DNA of 56,331 nt, taken from positions 1 to 56,331 of IMG/VR virus record IMGVR_UViG_3300049048_000077. One strand, 5' to 3'. Positions 7,037-13,815 of this stretch are shown here, one piece after another. The notes under the pieces were generated by a model. It worked only from the letters and a program-made list of their open reading frames with translations. It was not told the origin of the DNA and ran no database searches. The position numbers and the translations under genes are program-made. Source of the DNA: a virus. Every line of letters begins with the position of its first letter. Within the stretch, counting starts at the first letter, position 1.

Positions 7037-7497
7037 GTCGCCCCCTTTGCCTCAGATGCGAGGGGTGGGGCAGCGGCGATCATCGCGTTGAAGATGCGCT
7101 CTACCTTCTCGCGCGCGCCGCGTCCATTGCTGTTGTGCAGCATCTTCTTGCCCGCGTCGATCATTGCGTCGGTCACTGCCATTCCCTCTGGGGGAGAGGG
7201 GTGGGTGTAGAGGGGCGTCCACATGCAGTTGACCGGGTCAGAGAACCACAGGTATCCGCGCGTCGTGGTTTCGCGCTTCGTCAGTTGCTCGGTGAGCGCC
7301 CAAGCCACAGGCTCACTCCCCGCATTTGCTGCGAGAGATGCGCGGCCAGCCAGATACTGGTCGGCTTGCTCGACTGCGCTGGCTGCCTCTGCGTCCATTG
7401 AGGGGCTGAACGTCGGCGCACCGATGTAGCTTCGCGCCTCGTCCAACACATCGCGCAGCTTGAGGATGACGCGCTCTCCATTCATTTCGTCTGCCAT
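7033..7497 (-). CDS. Hypothetical early protein with PLYTHP motif, 154 aa
   Basis: ATG 7497 is preferred over the upstream in-frame ATG because GGAGG lies directly before it. The protein has a helical N-terminus, a central SEPVAWALTEQL...FSDPVNCMWTPLYTHP block typical of phage Ea-type early proteins (aromatic strand ending in PLYT.P), and a C-terminal helix (DAMIDAGKKMLHNS). Its biochemical role is unknown. Confidence 0.7.
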   Translation of the reverse strand: MADEMNGERVILKLRDVLDEARSYIGAPTFSPSMDAEAASAVEQADQYLAGRASLAANAGSEPVAWALTEQLTKRETTTRGYLWFSDPVNCMWTPLYTHPSPPEGMAVTDAMIDAGKKMLHNSNGRGAREKVERIFNAMIAAAPPLASEAKGAT

Positions 7498-7513
7498 ACG
7501 GCCTCCATGTGGG

Positions 7514-7993
7514 TTAGCGGGCACCAAGCCCTTGATGCCACGCAGCGGTTGTCTCGCGCCACGCCTTGTTTGTGCGGACCCTGCTAATCAGCGTCCGATC
7601 CACGCCGTACACAAGGGCCAGGTCGTCGCAGGTCTGGTTTGAGGCTCTGATTTCCCGGGCCTTCTCCATAGTCAGCTTCCCTGTTTTGCGGCTGGCCTTC
7701 GCGCAGGAGATGACTTTCTTTGCTTTGACGGTGGGGCAGCTGTGCACCTTGGCTGTTATCTCCGCCTTGGTGGTCAGCCGCAGGTGCTCAGGGCTCAGGC
7801 AGGCAGCGCAATCGCATGTCACCGTCACGTAGTGGCCAGCCGGGATGCGTCCTTTCGCCAGCTCATAGACAAGCCTTCTAGCCGCCTTGTCGTTGTATTT
7901 GGGGTGCCCGGATGACTTGCTGAGGGAGCCTTGCCAAATCAGGCAATCAGCATCCTCTTTGCACTTGCCCAACAGAAATTGCAGAGTGGTCAT
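7514..7993 (-). CDS. HNH endonuclease-like protein (free-standing)
   Basis: 159 aa from ATG 7993. CLIWQGSLSKSSGHPKYNDK, ARRLVYELAKGRIPAG, VTVTCDCAACLSPEHLRLTT follows the HNH_3-type pattern seen in phage free-standing nucleases. The histidine before the first Cys is replaced (VTVTC instead of VxHxC), so activity is uncertain. The C-terminal part (LTMEKAREIRASNQTCDDLA, VYGVDRTLISRVRTNKAW) is a helix-turn-helix that would bind DNA. It starts only six bases after the terminator behind ssb and has no ribosome-binding site, as expected for a mobile gene inserted between operon segments. Confidence 0.7.
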   Translation of the reverse strand: MTTLQFLLGKCKEDADCLIWQGSLSKSSGHPKYNDKAARRLVYELAKGRIPAGHYVTVTCDCAACLSPEHLRLTTKAEITAKVHSCPTVKAKKVISCAKASRKTGKLTMEKAREIRASNQTCDDLALVYGVDRTLISRVRTNKAWRETTAAWHQGLGAR

Positions 7994-7998
7994 GGCGT

Positions 7999-8022
7999 AA
8001 AAAAGCCCGCTAGGTGCGGGCT
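7999..8022 (-). terminator. Terminator after ssb
   Basis: A 7-bp stem AGCCCGC/GCGGGCT (8004-8010 with 8016-8022, loop TAGGT) is followed on the minus strand by six U. It sits between ssb and the HNH gene. Confidence 0.85.
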
Positions 8023-8045
8023 GGTGTGGGGTGGTTAGGAGGGCG

Positions 8046-8519
8046 TCAGAACGGAATGTCGTCATCCATGTCGTCAAAGCCGTTAGCGGCGCGTGGGGCT
8101 ACCGATGGGGCATTGCGCTGCTGAGGTCGTGGCGCCGAAGCTGGTGCACGCGATTGCCCGCTGTCGTCACCTTGATCGCCGCCTTGCCTGCCGCCCAGCA
8201 TCTGCATCTGATCGGCCCGGATCTCCGTGCTGTACTTCTCAACCCCTGCCTGATCCGTCCACTTGCGCGTGCGCAGCGAGCCCTCGACGTAGATCTGCGA
8301 GCCCTTGCGCAGGTACTGCCCTGCAATCTCTGCCAGCCGCCCGTTGAACACGATGCGGTGCCACTCGGTGGCCTCTTTCATTTCGCCAGACTGCTTGTCC
8401 TTCCACTTATCTGTGGTGGCGACGGTGACGTTTGCCACTTGGTCCCCACTGGGGAACGTTCTGATTTCGGGGTCGCGGCCCAAGTGACCGACTACGATGA
8501 CTTTGTTTACGGATGCCAT
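8046..8519 (-). CDS. ssb: Single-stranded DNA-binding protein
   Basis: 157 aa. The OB-fold is complete: [20 protein letters not shown] at the start, then [20 protein letters not shown] and [12 protein letters not shown] Gly/Gln/Pro-rich linker follows and the tail ends DDMDDDIPF, the acidic tip that binds partner proteins. It is the third member of a recombination cassette (bet, exo, ssb) and would coat ssDNA during phage replication and annealing. Followed immediately by a strong terminator. Confidence 0.97.
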   Translation of the reverse strand: MASVNKVIVVGHLGRDPEIRTFPSGDQVANVTVATTDKWKDKQSGEMKEATEWHRIVFNGRLAEIAGQYLRKGSQIYVEGSLRTRKWTDQAGVEKYSTEIRADQMQMLGGRQGGDQGDDSGQSRAPASAPRPQQRNAPSVAPRAANGFDDMDDDIPF

Positions 8520-8564
8520 ATCGGCCTTTCTAAAATTCCCGCCAGCCTGCCCGGCGGGTGTTGG

Positions 8565-9185
8565 TTAAGCAGCGTTCCTGAAGCTGCGGATTGCCTCGAC
8601 CTCTGCTGCAACTTCGGTCATGAAGACCTCGACTGCGGCGGCGAGCTTTTCTATGTACGCGCCATCGCGAGGGATGGTGCGAACGATCAATTGGGCGTTC
8701 TCTGGAAACTCTGGGCAGAAAGACACGAAGTCCCACTCGGTGCGCCCAGTGATCCACATGCAGCCTTGGATCTGTGGCGTGTACTCTGGAGGCTCTGCTT
8801 TCGCGCGCAGATACTCGCAATGCTTGCCGGGAGTGGGGCACTTGATCTCCAGCCCGCGCACCTCGTCAATCAGCCCATCAGGCGAGGCGCCGCATTCCAG
8901 CGTGTCGTGCACGCAGAACCCGACTTCTTCAACCAAGTTGCCGGTCAGGGCCTCGTAGGCAATTCGGGCGAGTGGCTCGCGTTCGGTGCCTTGCTTCATG
9001 GCATCGTTCTGGAAAACGTCCTCCTGTTTTCCGGTGATTCGCTCCAACGCCAGGCGCACCCGGTAGTTGCGGTATGCAGCGGTTGTCTTCGCCGCAAGGA
9101 TGTTCCCGAAGTTGCTGGCAGTCGCCTTGCCCAGTCTTGCAGCAAACCACTCTGGGGACCGCTGTTCAGCCGTGATGAGTTTCAT
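8565..9185 (-). CDS. exo: YqaJ-family recombination exonuclease
   Basis: 206 aa, a lambda-exonuclease-type protein that degrades one strand of duplex DNA to give ssDNA for Bet. Motifs: RSPEWFAARLGKATASNFGN at residues 9-28, ASPDGLI near residue 100 (metal-binding Asp), LEIKCP (Glu/Lys of the PD-(D/E)XK core) and YTPQIQGCMWITG. It overlaps bet by 20 bases, implying coupled translation of the pair. Confidence 0.93.
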   Translation of the reverse strand: MKLITAEQRSPEWFAARLGKATASNFGNILAAKTTAAYRNYRVRLALERITGKQEDVFQNDAMKQGTEREPLARIAYEALTGNLVEEVGFCVHDTLECGASPDGLIDEVRGLEIKCPTPGKHCEYLRAKAEPPEYTPQIQGCMWITGRTEWDFVSFCPEFPENAQLIVRTIPRDGAYIEKLAAAVEVFMTEVAAEVEAIRSFRNAA

Positions 9186-9918
9186 GCTTCACCTCTGCAT
9201 CGGTTGCGGTAGCGTTTTTAAGCGCAGTGCGGTGATCCGCGACGGCCTTCTTGAACTTGGCGTGGTCGTCCGGCTGCTTGACCAGCTTGCCGTTGTGCTC
9301 CTTCCAGATTGCCAGCGCCTCGGCATCGGTGGTAGCCGCAAGAGCAAGTTCAATGAACGGCTGCGGGTCGATGACCTCGGCAGGCTCTGACACCACAATG
9401 CCCAGCTTGCTCTCAACGATTCGCTCGGCTTCGTCTTGGTCGAAGATTCCGGAGTACCCGAAGGCAAGCCGCGCGCACTGAATCATTGCCTTGTGGCGCA
9501 GCATCCGGCGCGGGTGCGATTTCCAAGGGCCTACGCCATCGCGGCGGCACTCAACCATGTACTCCGTCACTTTGATGGGGTGGCTGCGGTCCTTGCGGTA
9601 CACGATGCAGGTGCAGGATTCGTCGTCCTGCTGAAAATCCATCCCGTCGAACTGCGGGTGGTTGTTGATGATCCGGCTCCAGCCGTCCACCCCGACGACC
9701 GGCACGATGCCATTGCTGCGGTCAGGGAATGCGTAGATTTCCTTCGTCCAGGGGTTCAGGCCGTACTGGTTTGCGACCACCATCAAGGCGGTCATCTGGG
9801 CGTCGGTTACCGGCCCTTTGAAAGCCGTGGCCTTGAGTGTGTCCATCAGCCCTGCGCCGTCGCCCATGTCCAGGGTTGTGGCAAGTTTCTGTGTCAGCGT
9901 TGCTAAAGCGTTGCTCAT
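9166..9918 (-). CDS. bet: Bet/RecT-type single-strand annealing recombinase
   Basis: 250 aa. The core has QMTALMVVANQYGLNPWTKE, IYAFPDRSNGIVPVVGVDGW, SRIINNHPQFDGMDF and CRRDGVGPWKSHPRRMLRHK, MIQCARLAFGYSGIFDQDEA, all characteristic of phage Bet. It anneals complementary strands during phage recombination and works with the downstream exonuclease and SSB. The C-terminal 80 residues (IWKEHNGKLVKQPDDHAKFK) are a helical tail probably used for partner contacts. Confidence 0.95.
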   Translation of the reverse strand: MSNALATLTQKLATTLDMGDGAGLMDTLKATAFKGPVTDAQMTALMVVANQYGLNPWTKEIYAFPDRSNGIVPVVGVDGWSRIINNHPQFDGMDFQQDDESCTCIVYRKDRSHPIKVTEYMVECRRDGVGPWKSHPRRMLRHKAMIQCARLAFGYSGIFDQDEAERIVESKLGIVVSEPAEVIDPQPFIELALAATTDAEALAIWKEHNGKLVKQPDDHAKFKKAVADHRTALKNATATDAEVKHETHHG

Positions 9919-9927
9919 GTTGATCTT

Positions 9928-10050
9928 TCAAATAAACGGGTAAAGCAGCCCCGCACAAAACCCCGTCACTCCAAACAAGGTCAGTAGCAGGACAATCCAA
10001 AACAGCAGGCTCTCTACTGGTGACAGGTCTATGTCTGTGGGTTCGGTCAT
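9928..10050 (-). CDS. Small single-pass membrane protein, 40 aa
   Basis: ATG 10050 overlaps the stop of the upstream gene (ATGA). The product begins TEPTDIDLSPVES, then has one strongly hydrophobic segment of about 23 residues (LLFWIVLLLTLFGVTGFCAG). Position between bet and the HTPGPW gene, and the coupling, support it as a real short gene. Function unknown. Confidence 0.65.
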   Translation of the reverse strand: MTEPTDIDLSPVESLLFWIVLLLTLFGVTGFCAGLLYPFI

Positions 10051-10385
10051 GGGGATGGCTCCCCGGTTGCTTTGGCGATAGCTGCGTTCATCAATTCAAA
10101 AGCTTCGGCGCACAGGAAGATGCGCTCCATGAAGCCAATCGCGTGATCCTTCTCCCGCTCATCCCAGTCGACCAGCTTCTGGCAGGCCTCCAGCAAATCA
10201 GGCGCTGCTGCGATCAGATGGGCGTTTGCCAGCATTTCCTCGCGCGAAATCACTTCGGCGAAGGTGTTGTTGTCTCGACGATCCATGCTGCAGGTGAGGT
10301 TGTGCTCCGTGCCAAGCAGGACGTCGCAGCAAGCGTTGTTCTCGTCGCCAATCGACCAGGGGCCGGGCGTGTGTCGTGCTGTCAT
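10047..10385 (-). CDS. Phage early protein with HTPGPW and AHLIAAAPDLLEA motifs, 112 aa
   Basis: ATG 10385 is preferred (GGAGG before it, overlap with the upstream stop). The N-terminus ARHTPGPWSIGDENN and the internal NAHLIAAAPDLLEACQKLV are the signature of a very widespread small phage protein family whose function is not known. C-terminal helix FMERIFLCAEAFELMNAAI ends with AIAKATGEPSP, a tail also found in the 79-aa protein at 10651-10890. Confidence 0.8.
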   Translation of the reverse strand: MTARHTPGPWSIGDENNACCDVLLGTEHNLTCSMDRRDNNTFAEVISREEMLANAHLIAAAPDLLEACQKLVDWDEREKDHAIGFMERIFLCAEAFELMNAAIAKATGEPSP

Positions 10386-10654
10386 CACTTCACCTCCGCT
10401 ACTGTGTAAGCACGTCCCCGCCGTGGCGTGCAGGTCAATGTCTTGTCGTCTGTCCACTGCGCCAGAGCAGCAGGACCGCACACAGCCTGCCCAGCAAACT
10501 CGCGCGAGGCCTTTGCAGATTCCTCTTGCTGGATGGCTTGCAGGTTGTCAGCCCTGCCAAAATCATCGCGGTAGTCCTGATCGCTCAGAAAGCAAAAAGC
10601 ACCGATAACGGTGCTTAGTACAAGGCCGGTAAACCAGTTCGGGTGGTGGGTCAT
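10385..10654 (-). CDS. Membrane-anchored or exported small protein, 89 aa
   Basis: One hydrophobic segment near the N-terminus (FTGLVLSTVIGAFCFL, residues 8-23), then a polar domain with two Cys (AVCGPAALAQW and TLTCTPRRG). The Cys pair suggests an oxidised periplasmic domain. It overlaps neighbours on both sides by a few bases. No known family. Confidence 0.65.
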   Translation of the reverse strand: MTHHPNWFTGLVLSTVIGAFCFLSDQDYRDDFGRADNLQAIQQEESAKASREFAGQAVCGPAALAQWTDDKTLTCTPRRGRAYTVAEVK

Positions 10655-10890
10655 GGGGTGTCTCCGGTTGCTTTGGCGATTGCGGACCGAAGGTGCGCGG
10701 ACAAATGTTTTTGGTAGAACAGGCGCTCAAGATGGCTTGGCGCCATGTCCACGCACCTCTTAAGTTGATCGGCCTTTGCACGCCAGCGCTCAAACTCATT
10801 CAACTCATTCAACTCGTTCTCCCGCTTCGCCCGCTCCTGCGCTTCCATGCTTCGCTTTGCTGCAAGGGCGCGTTGTTCGTCTTGTGTCAT
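10651..10890 (-). CDS. Hypothetical helical protein, 79 aa
   Basis: The frame is open from 11127, but that region is shadowed by the next gene; ATG 10890 overlaps its stop. The product is highly charged and helical (TQDEQRALAAKRSMEAQERA), with LERLFYQKHLSAHLRSAIAK at the end. Its C-terminus AIAKATGDTP nearly repeats that of the 112-aa protein two genes away, a sign of local duplication or a shared exchange module. Confidence 0.6.
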   Translation of the reverse strand: MTQDEQRALAAKRSMEAQERAKRENELNELNEFERWRAKADQLKRCVDMAPSHLERLFYQKHLSAHLRSAIAKATGDTP

Positions 10891-11123
10891 GGCTTGGCCT
10901 TTGGTGGGTGGGCTAGGCCGCGCCAGTGCTTGCCAGCGCCCTGTGTGGCACCTGTCGTATCGCGCCAGGTATCCGCCAAGCGGATGTAAGGGGTGCGCCA
11001 TCCCCATCGCTGCCCATCCCAATAGGCGAAACCATCGCCGCCGCCGGTTCTGACCTTGTAAACACCCTTGCGCACCGGCTTCTCGCCATTCACAAACCAC
11101 GGCGTCAGTTCTTGCTTGTTCAT
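10887..11123 (-). CDS. Hypothetical protein with aromatic strand motif, 78 aa
   Basis: ATG 11123 overlaps the preceding stop. The sequence ELTPWFVNGEKPVRKGVYKV followed by GGGDGFAYWDGQRWGW is a compact beta-rich motif seen in many small phage proteins. Probably folds as a small beta domain; role unknown. Confidence 0.7.
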   Translation of the reverse strand: MNKQELTPWFVNGEKPVRKGVYKVRTGGGDGFAYWDGQRWGWRTPYIRLADTWRDTTGATQGAGKHWRGLAHPPKAKP

Positions 11124-11368
11124 ACACATCCCCTCATGTCATCAACCAGGTCATCCAAATAGTTCTGCGCAATCTCGCGCGGTTCTTCACGCAGAGCCTT
11201 TGCCCTCTCGGACAGTGCTGCGGCAATCTGCGCAAACCACTCTGGTGTGATCGCAAAAGGTTGCTGTGCCCGGATGACAGCAATCACCCGGCTTGCGGAG
11301 CAATCTGCTGCTTCGGCTTGGTCGCGCTCGGCTATCTGCGCCATGAGCTCGGGGGGGAGTGGGTCCAT
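11120..11368 (-). CDS. Hypothetical helical protein, 82 aa
   Basis: Two in-frame ATGs are possible; the one at 11368 has GGAGA six bases upstream and is preferred over 11380. The product (DPLPPELMAQIAERDQAEAA, then ITPEWFAQIAAALSERAKAL) is helical and acidic. First gene after the HNH gene and its trailing hairpin. Function unknown. Confidence 0.65.
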   Translation of the reverse strand: MDPLPPELMAQIAERDQAEAADCSASRVIAVIRAQQPFAITPEWFAQIAAALSERAKALREEPREIAQNYLDDLVDDMRGCV

Positions 11369-11384
11369 TGCTGTCTCCATGAAG

Positions 11385-11404
11385 AACGGCCCACTGAGGG
11401 GCCG
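11385..11404 (-). terminator. Weak terminator-like hairpin after the HNH/AP2 gene
   Basis: ACGGCCC (11385-11391) pairs with GGGCCGT (11398-11404) around a 6-nt loop. The following minus-strand sequence (TCTTC) is only moderately U-rich, so termination would be partial. Confidence 0.4.
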
Positions 11405-11406
11405 TG

Positions 11407-11904
11407 TTAAAGGGTGCAGCCAGGATGAATCTGGCGCTTTCGTGCTACGTAAGCTGCATGTGCTTCTTCTTTTGTATCGAAGCGGCCGATGGTTGAGGTC
11501 TTAAGGACGCCATCAACCGTGAGGGATATCTGCGCCTTCCATCGCCTCTTTTTCTTGTCCCAATGCACGCCAAGTACTCCTGACGCGCTGTCCCTGTGGG
11601 CGCGCCGTTGGTTCTGCATGTTGAGGGTCTGAGAAACCTCCCGGAGGTTGGCTATCCGGTTGTCACCTGGGTCGCCATTGATGTGGTCTACGTGGCCTAC
11701 AGGCCATCTACCGTAGAAGATCAACCACGCCAGTCGGTGCGTCAGATAGCTGCCACGACAAAGCTCAACGTAGAAATAACCGCCGGGCGGCTTGCAGTAC
11801 GGTTGCGAGCCCTTGAGCTTCCGGAGAATCCCGGTTTCCGGGTCGTAGGAGATCTCGCTCAGCACTTGCTCTACGCTCAGGTCATCTTTCGCTTTGAAGC
11901 TCAT
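11407..11904 (-). CDS. HNH homing endonuclease with AP2-type DNA-binding domain
   Basis: 165 aa from ATG 11904. The HNH nuclease part is THRLAWLIFYGRWPVGHVDH, INGDPGDNRIANLREV, QTLNMQNQRRA, with the catalytic His in VDHINGDPGDNR. The C-terminus (SGVLGVHWDKKKRRWKAQIS to EEAHAAYVARKRQIH) is an AP2-like three-strand DNA-binding module. Such genes are self-mobile and usually do not serve the phage. A paralogue lies at 19580-20089. It sits directly downstream of a strong terminator and lacks a clear ribosome-binding site. Confidence 0.92.
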   Translation of the reverse strand: MSFKAKDDLSVEQVLSEISYDPETGILRKLKGSQPYCKPPGGYFYVELCRGSYLTHRLAWLIFYGRWPVGHVDHINGDPGDNRIANLREVSQTLNMQNQRRAHRDSASGVLGVHWDKKKRRWKAQISLTVDGVLKTSTIGRFDTKEEAHAAYVARKRQIHPGCTL

Positions 11905-11917
11905 ATGGTTAGCTCGC

Positions 11918-11940
11918 AAAAAAGCCACCCTGTAGGTGGC
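11918..11940 (-). terminator. Terminator upstream of the HNH/AP2 gene
   Basis: GCCACC (11924-11929) pairs with GGTGGC (11935-11940) around CTGTA, followed on the minus strand by six U. It lies between the 49-aa gene and the HNH gene. Confidence 0.85.
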
Positions 11941-11980
11941 CGTGTTGTGCCCGCATGAGCGGGAGGGGGGATGAAGGTGG

Positions 11981-12130
11981 CTAGGTAACCGGTTCAGACC
12001 AAGGATCTGATCCGCAACGTTCGGCTACTGCTGCTTGCGCTGCCGCCTGGATTTCTTCAATCGTCTCTCCAGAAACCACGGTGCTGTCATCGCTGCCGTC
12101 TGGCAATGTGTAGTGAATGCGAAAGTTCAT
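11981..12130 (-). CDS. Small conserved-looking early protein, 49 aa
   Basis: ATG 12130 follows AAGGAGAGCAGC. The product starts MNFRIHYTLPDGSDDSTVVS and continues GETIEEIQAAAQAAVAERCG, i.e. a two-strand hairpin followed by a helix, a compact alpha/beta fold often seen for tiny phage modulators. Second gene of the PL operon. No function known. Confidence 0.7.
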   Translation of the reverse strand: MNFRIHYTLPDGSDDSTVVSGETIEEIQAAAQAAVAERCGSDPWSEPVT

Positions 12131-12317
12131 GCTGCTCTCCTTGTTTTTTGGATAGGGGGAAATGCTTTGAAGGGCGGGCAGGACTCAAACCTGCATCTTC
12201 TGCAACATAGGCATCTGCACGATCAACCCTGCCGGGCGCCGATTCCTCGGCATTTACTTTGTGCTACCGCCCATCAAAGCACTCTCCTGTAGCCCCGGTA
12301 GGTGGGGCGGGGAGGGG

Positions 12318-12491
12318 TTAGAAGAAGCTGAGCGCGTATTCAGCGTCCGAGCCATCGGGCGTTTTGGTGAGTTTGAAAACGTCCGCAAAATCCTCGCCAA
12401 ACACGCCACCGTTTGCGATTGCCAACATGATTGCGGGGTGCGCAACCGTGACGTCTGCGCAGGTGTTATTCACGTATGAAAACTTAGCCAT
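12318..12491 (-). CDS. First gene of the PL operon, 57 aa
   Basis: ATG 12491 has CAGGAG at good spacing. The product is MAKFSYVNNTCADVTVAHPA followed by an alternating hydrophobic/glycine stretch (IMLAIANGGVFGEDFADVFK). It occupies the place of N in lambda-type phages, first behind PL and before several terminators, but it is acidic rather than arginine-rich, so it does not look like a typical N antiterminator. Function unknown. Confidence 0.7.
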   Translation of the reverse strand: MAKFSYVNNTCADVTVAHPAIMLAIANGGVFGEDFADVFKLTKTPDGSDAEYALSFF

Positions 12492-12576
12492 GCCTATCTC
12501 CTGTTGAATGTCGAAGCGCCCTGCGGATCAAGGCGCTTTGAGATTCGCCCCGCGTCAGCAGGGCTCCGTCTACTCT

Positions 12577-12669
12577 CTACCGGCAGACCCGGTGCACTGC
12601 TAAACAGTGCCTGACTTGCTCCCTTGCGGGCATCGCCTCAGACCGACCGTATTGCGGGCCGTTCGCCAT
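12577..12669 (-). CDS. Possible 30-aa leader ORF in the PL transcript
   Basis: An ATG about 20 nt downstream of the predicted PL start opens a frame with Arg/His-rich product (ANGPQYGRSEAMPAREQVRH). It has no convincing ribosome-binding site. Weak candidate: it could be a leader peptide or a short basic regulator, or chance. Confidence 0.25.
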   Translation of the reverse strand: MANGPQYGRSEAMPAREQVRHCLAVHRVCR

Positions 12670-12695
12670 CTCGGCATTGCTGCGTCGATGGGTGA

Positions 12696-12725
12696 AGTAT
12701 GGCTCAACCGGACACATAAGGTCAA
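12696..12725 (-). promoter_or_regulatory. PL, leftward early promoter
   Basis: Minus-strand -35 TTGACC (12720-12725), 18-nt spacer and -10 CATACT (12696-12701). The arrangement is nearly base-for-base that of PR, including an embedded operator. Transcription would begin near 12689 and run through the recombination genes to xis/int. Confidence 0.75.
12697..12713. promoter_or_regulatory. Left operator O_L-a
   Basis: GTATGGCTCAACCGGAC, identical as reverse complement to the right operator at 13823-13839. It covers the -10 and spacer of PL, so bound repressor or Cro would block leftward transcription. Confidence 0.75.
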
Positions 12726-12737
12726 GCTGAACCGGAC
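12721..12737. promoter_or_regulatory. Left operator O_L-b
   Basis: GTCAAGCTGAACCGGAC, matching the operator consensus at 11 of 17 positions of O_L-c. It overlaps the -35 of PL and lies 24 bp from O_L-a. Confidence 0.65.
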
Positions 12738-12766
12738 TATTTGCATAGAATTTGTTGTCATTACAA

Positions 12767-12783
12767 GTCCGGCTCATCCGGAC
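12767..12783. promoter_or_regulatory. Left operator O_L-c (most symmetric copy)
   Basis: GTCCGGCTCATCCGGAC is an inverted repeat, GTCCGG and CCGGAC around CTCAT, and defines the twofold axis of the whole operator family. It lies upstream of PL, where it could support cooperative binding or looping. Confidence 0.75.
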
Positions 12784-12810
12784 ATTTCCGCATATAGACC
12801 ACGCGTGCAA

Positions 12811-12835
12811 CAAAAAACCGCCTCAGTGGGCGGTT
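12811..12835 (-). terminator. Terminator of the cI operon
   Basis: AACCGCC (12816-12822) pairs with GGCGGTT (12829-12835); the A-run at 12812-12817 gives the U-tract on the minus strand. It insulates PL from lysogenic transcription of cI and the secreted-protein gene. Confidence 0.85.
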
Positions 12836-12909
12836 GTGTGGGTTTATGGCAGTTGTCTAAATGCTCATAGAACTATGCGTTATGAAGGCTTTGCGCATTT
12901 CTATGATCT

Positions 12910-13356
12910 TTAGAACACTCTGTTCGCTGTGATGGTGGTCCCAACTGGCAACAGCGAGCCGCAAGGCACGCCCTGCGCTGCGCCTTCCTTTGTCTGCACC
13001 GCTTGCAGGAGCTTGGCGGAGAGTGCGGGGCCGTTGAAAGTGACTTCAAATGCGGTGTCGCACATCATGTTCACCATCAAGCCGGTGATGATGGCCTTGT
13101 TGCCTTGCAGCTGCCCCATGAATGCGTTCCATATGAGGACCTCGCTCGGCTTCACTGTGACGTTGCCGTAGTAGAACGCGACCCCGCCAGTCGTGGGGAT
13201 GGCGAAATAGTTGGTCACCAGCACCTGCGGCCCATTCTGCTGAACCATCAGAAACGACTTCTGGTCTGTCACGGTTTGGTAGAGGCCGTCATACGGTCCA
13301 TTCGCCCAGGCGGCGCCAGTCAATGCCAGGCAGGCGGCGGCAATCACTCTTTTCAT
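12910..13356 (-). CDS. Secreted protein translationally coupled to cI
   Basis: 148 aa. MKRVIAAACLALTGAAWA is a clear Sec signal peptide with an AWA cleavage site. The mature part is beta-rich (QTVTDQKSFLMVQQNGPQVL and onward) with two Cys (MCDTAF and VPCGSLL) that could form a periplasmic disulfide. Its ATG overlaps the cI stop (ATGA), and a terminator follows, so it forms a two-gene unit with the repressor and should be made in the lysogen. A role at the cell envelope of the lysogen, such as superinfection exclusion or receptor masking, is inferred from that. No family recognised. Confidence 0.8.
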   Translation of the reverse strand: MKRVIAAACLALTGAAWANGPYDGLYQTVTDQKSFLMVQQNGPQVLVTNYFAIPTTGGVAFYYGNVTVKPSEVLIWNAFMGQLQGNKAIITGLMVNMMCDTAFEVTFNGPALSAKLLQAVQTKEGAAQGVPCGSLLPVGTTITANRVF

Positions 13357-13757
13357 TTCACTTTCCCCTTCTTGTTGACTGGTTGCGGCGCTGGCGGCAA
13401 ATGCTTCGCCACATCGCCATCGGGCACGGCGGGTCCCATCATCATGGAGAGCAGTTTGCGCCGTTGATCTTCGGACAGGGCCTGCACCACGCTCGCGGCC
13501 TTGGCCAGCTCTGCGTCCTTCTTTATGTCGCCAAAGATCAGAAAGTCAGCGCTGATGTTGAGCTTGAGGCATATGAGGCGCAGCTGGTCGGCCTTCGGGT
13601 AGTGGCGCTCTGCCTCCCAGTCAGCCACCGATTGCTTCGATGCGTCTTTGCCTGGACGGTCACCCGCACCACGGCCCAACTCCACGCCGCTGAGTTTCGC
13701 GTCGGTGCGGGCCTGCTTGAGCCTGGCGCCAAATCCAAAGCTGGCTGATTTATCCAT
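13353..13757 (-). CDS. cI: CI-like repressor (XRE family, no peptidase domain)
   Basis: 134 aa from ATG 13757. The N-terminal XRE helix-turn-helix spans FGFGARLKQARTDAKLSGVE, KQSVADWEAERHYPKADQL and LRLICLKLNISADFLIFG. The remaining 50 residues are a helical tail (LAKAASVVQALSEDQRRKLL) with no LexA-type Ser/Lys protease, so induction cannot be by RecA-stimulated self-cleavage in the usual way. It is divergent from cro and flanked by the predicted operators. The start codon lies six bases after the -10 of PRM, so the mRNA is probably leaderless. Confidence 0.88.
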   Translation of the reverse strand: MDKSASFGFGARLKQARTDAKLSGVELGRGAGDRPGKDASKQSVADWEAERHYPKADQLRLICLKLNISADFLIFGDIKKDAELAKAASVVQALSEDQRRKLLSMMMGPAVPDGDVAKHLPPAPQPVNKKGKVK

Positions 13758-13763
13758 CGTTTG

Positions 13764-13791
13764 AGCATAAAGACTGCCCGCCTCATGCCAA
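13764..13791 (-). promoter_or_regulatory. PRM, repressor maintenance promoter (leaderless)
   Basis: Minus strand: -35 TTGGCA (13786-13791), 16-nt spacer, -10 TATGCT (13764-13769), then six bases and the cI ATG. Transcription should begin at or next to the A of the start codon, as for lambda cI from PRM. The operator at 13799-13815 lies just upstream of the -35, the position for repressor autoactivation. Confidence 0.7.
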
Positions 13792-13798
13792 ACTATTG

Positions 13799-13815
13799 GT
13801 ACGGCTGAACTTGAC
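13799..13815. promoter_or_regulatory. Right operator O_R-a
   Basis: GTACGGCTGAACTTGAC matches O_L-c at 12 of 17 positions, overlaps the -35 of PR and abuts PRM. This is the position of lambda O_R2. Confidence 0.6.

Larger units (their letters stand above)
12492..12909. promoter_or_regulatory. Gene-poor control region (PL leader, operators, terminator)
   Basis: This 418-base stretch holds the long leader of the PL transcript, a hairpin in the leader (12514-12520 with 12532-12538) without a U-tract, three operator-like 17-mers, PL itself, and the terminator of the cI operon. A 30-codon ORF in the leader is listed separately. An additional unidentified signal in the leader (nut-like site) is possible but I do not recognise one. 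Confidence 0.75.

Noticed and set aside
12172-12272. tRNA-like sequence on the minus strand with a perfect T-arm (12178-12194) and a 6-bp acceptor-like stem
   Set aside because: The 89 nt between cannot be folded into D and anticodon arms with a U33 loop; no cloverleaf. Possibly a decayed tRNA, but not a gene.
12318-12491. The 57-aa first gene of the PL operon as an N antiterminator
   Set aside because: It is acidic and lacks the Arg-rich motif; position alone is not enough.
12577-12813. 78-codon minus ORF reaching across PL
   Set aside because: Upstream two-thirds would be read through the promoter and operators; only the last 30 codons lie in the transcript.
12911-12930. GAACACT near 12911 as another late element
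   Set aside because: It lies inside the coding end of the secreted-protein gene, and there is no box 1 at the required distance.
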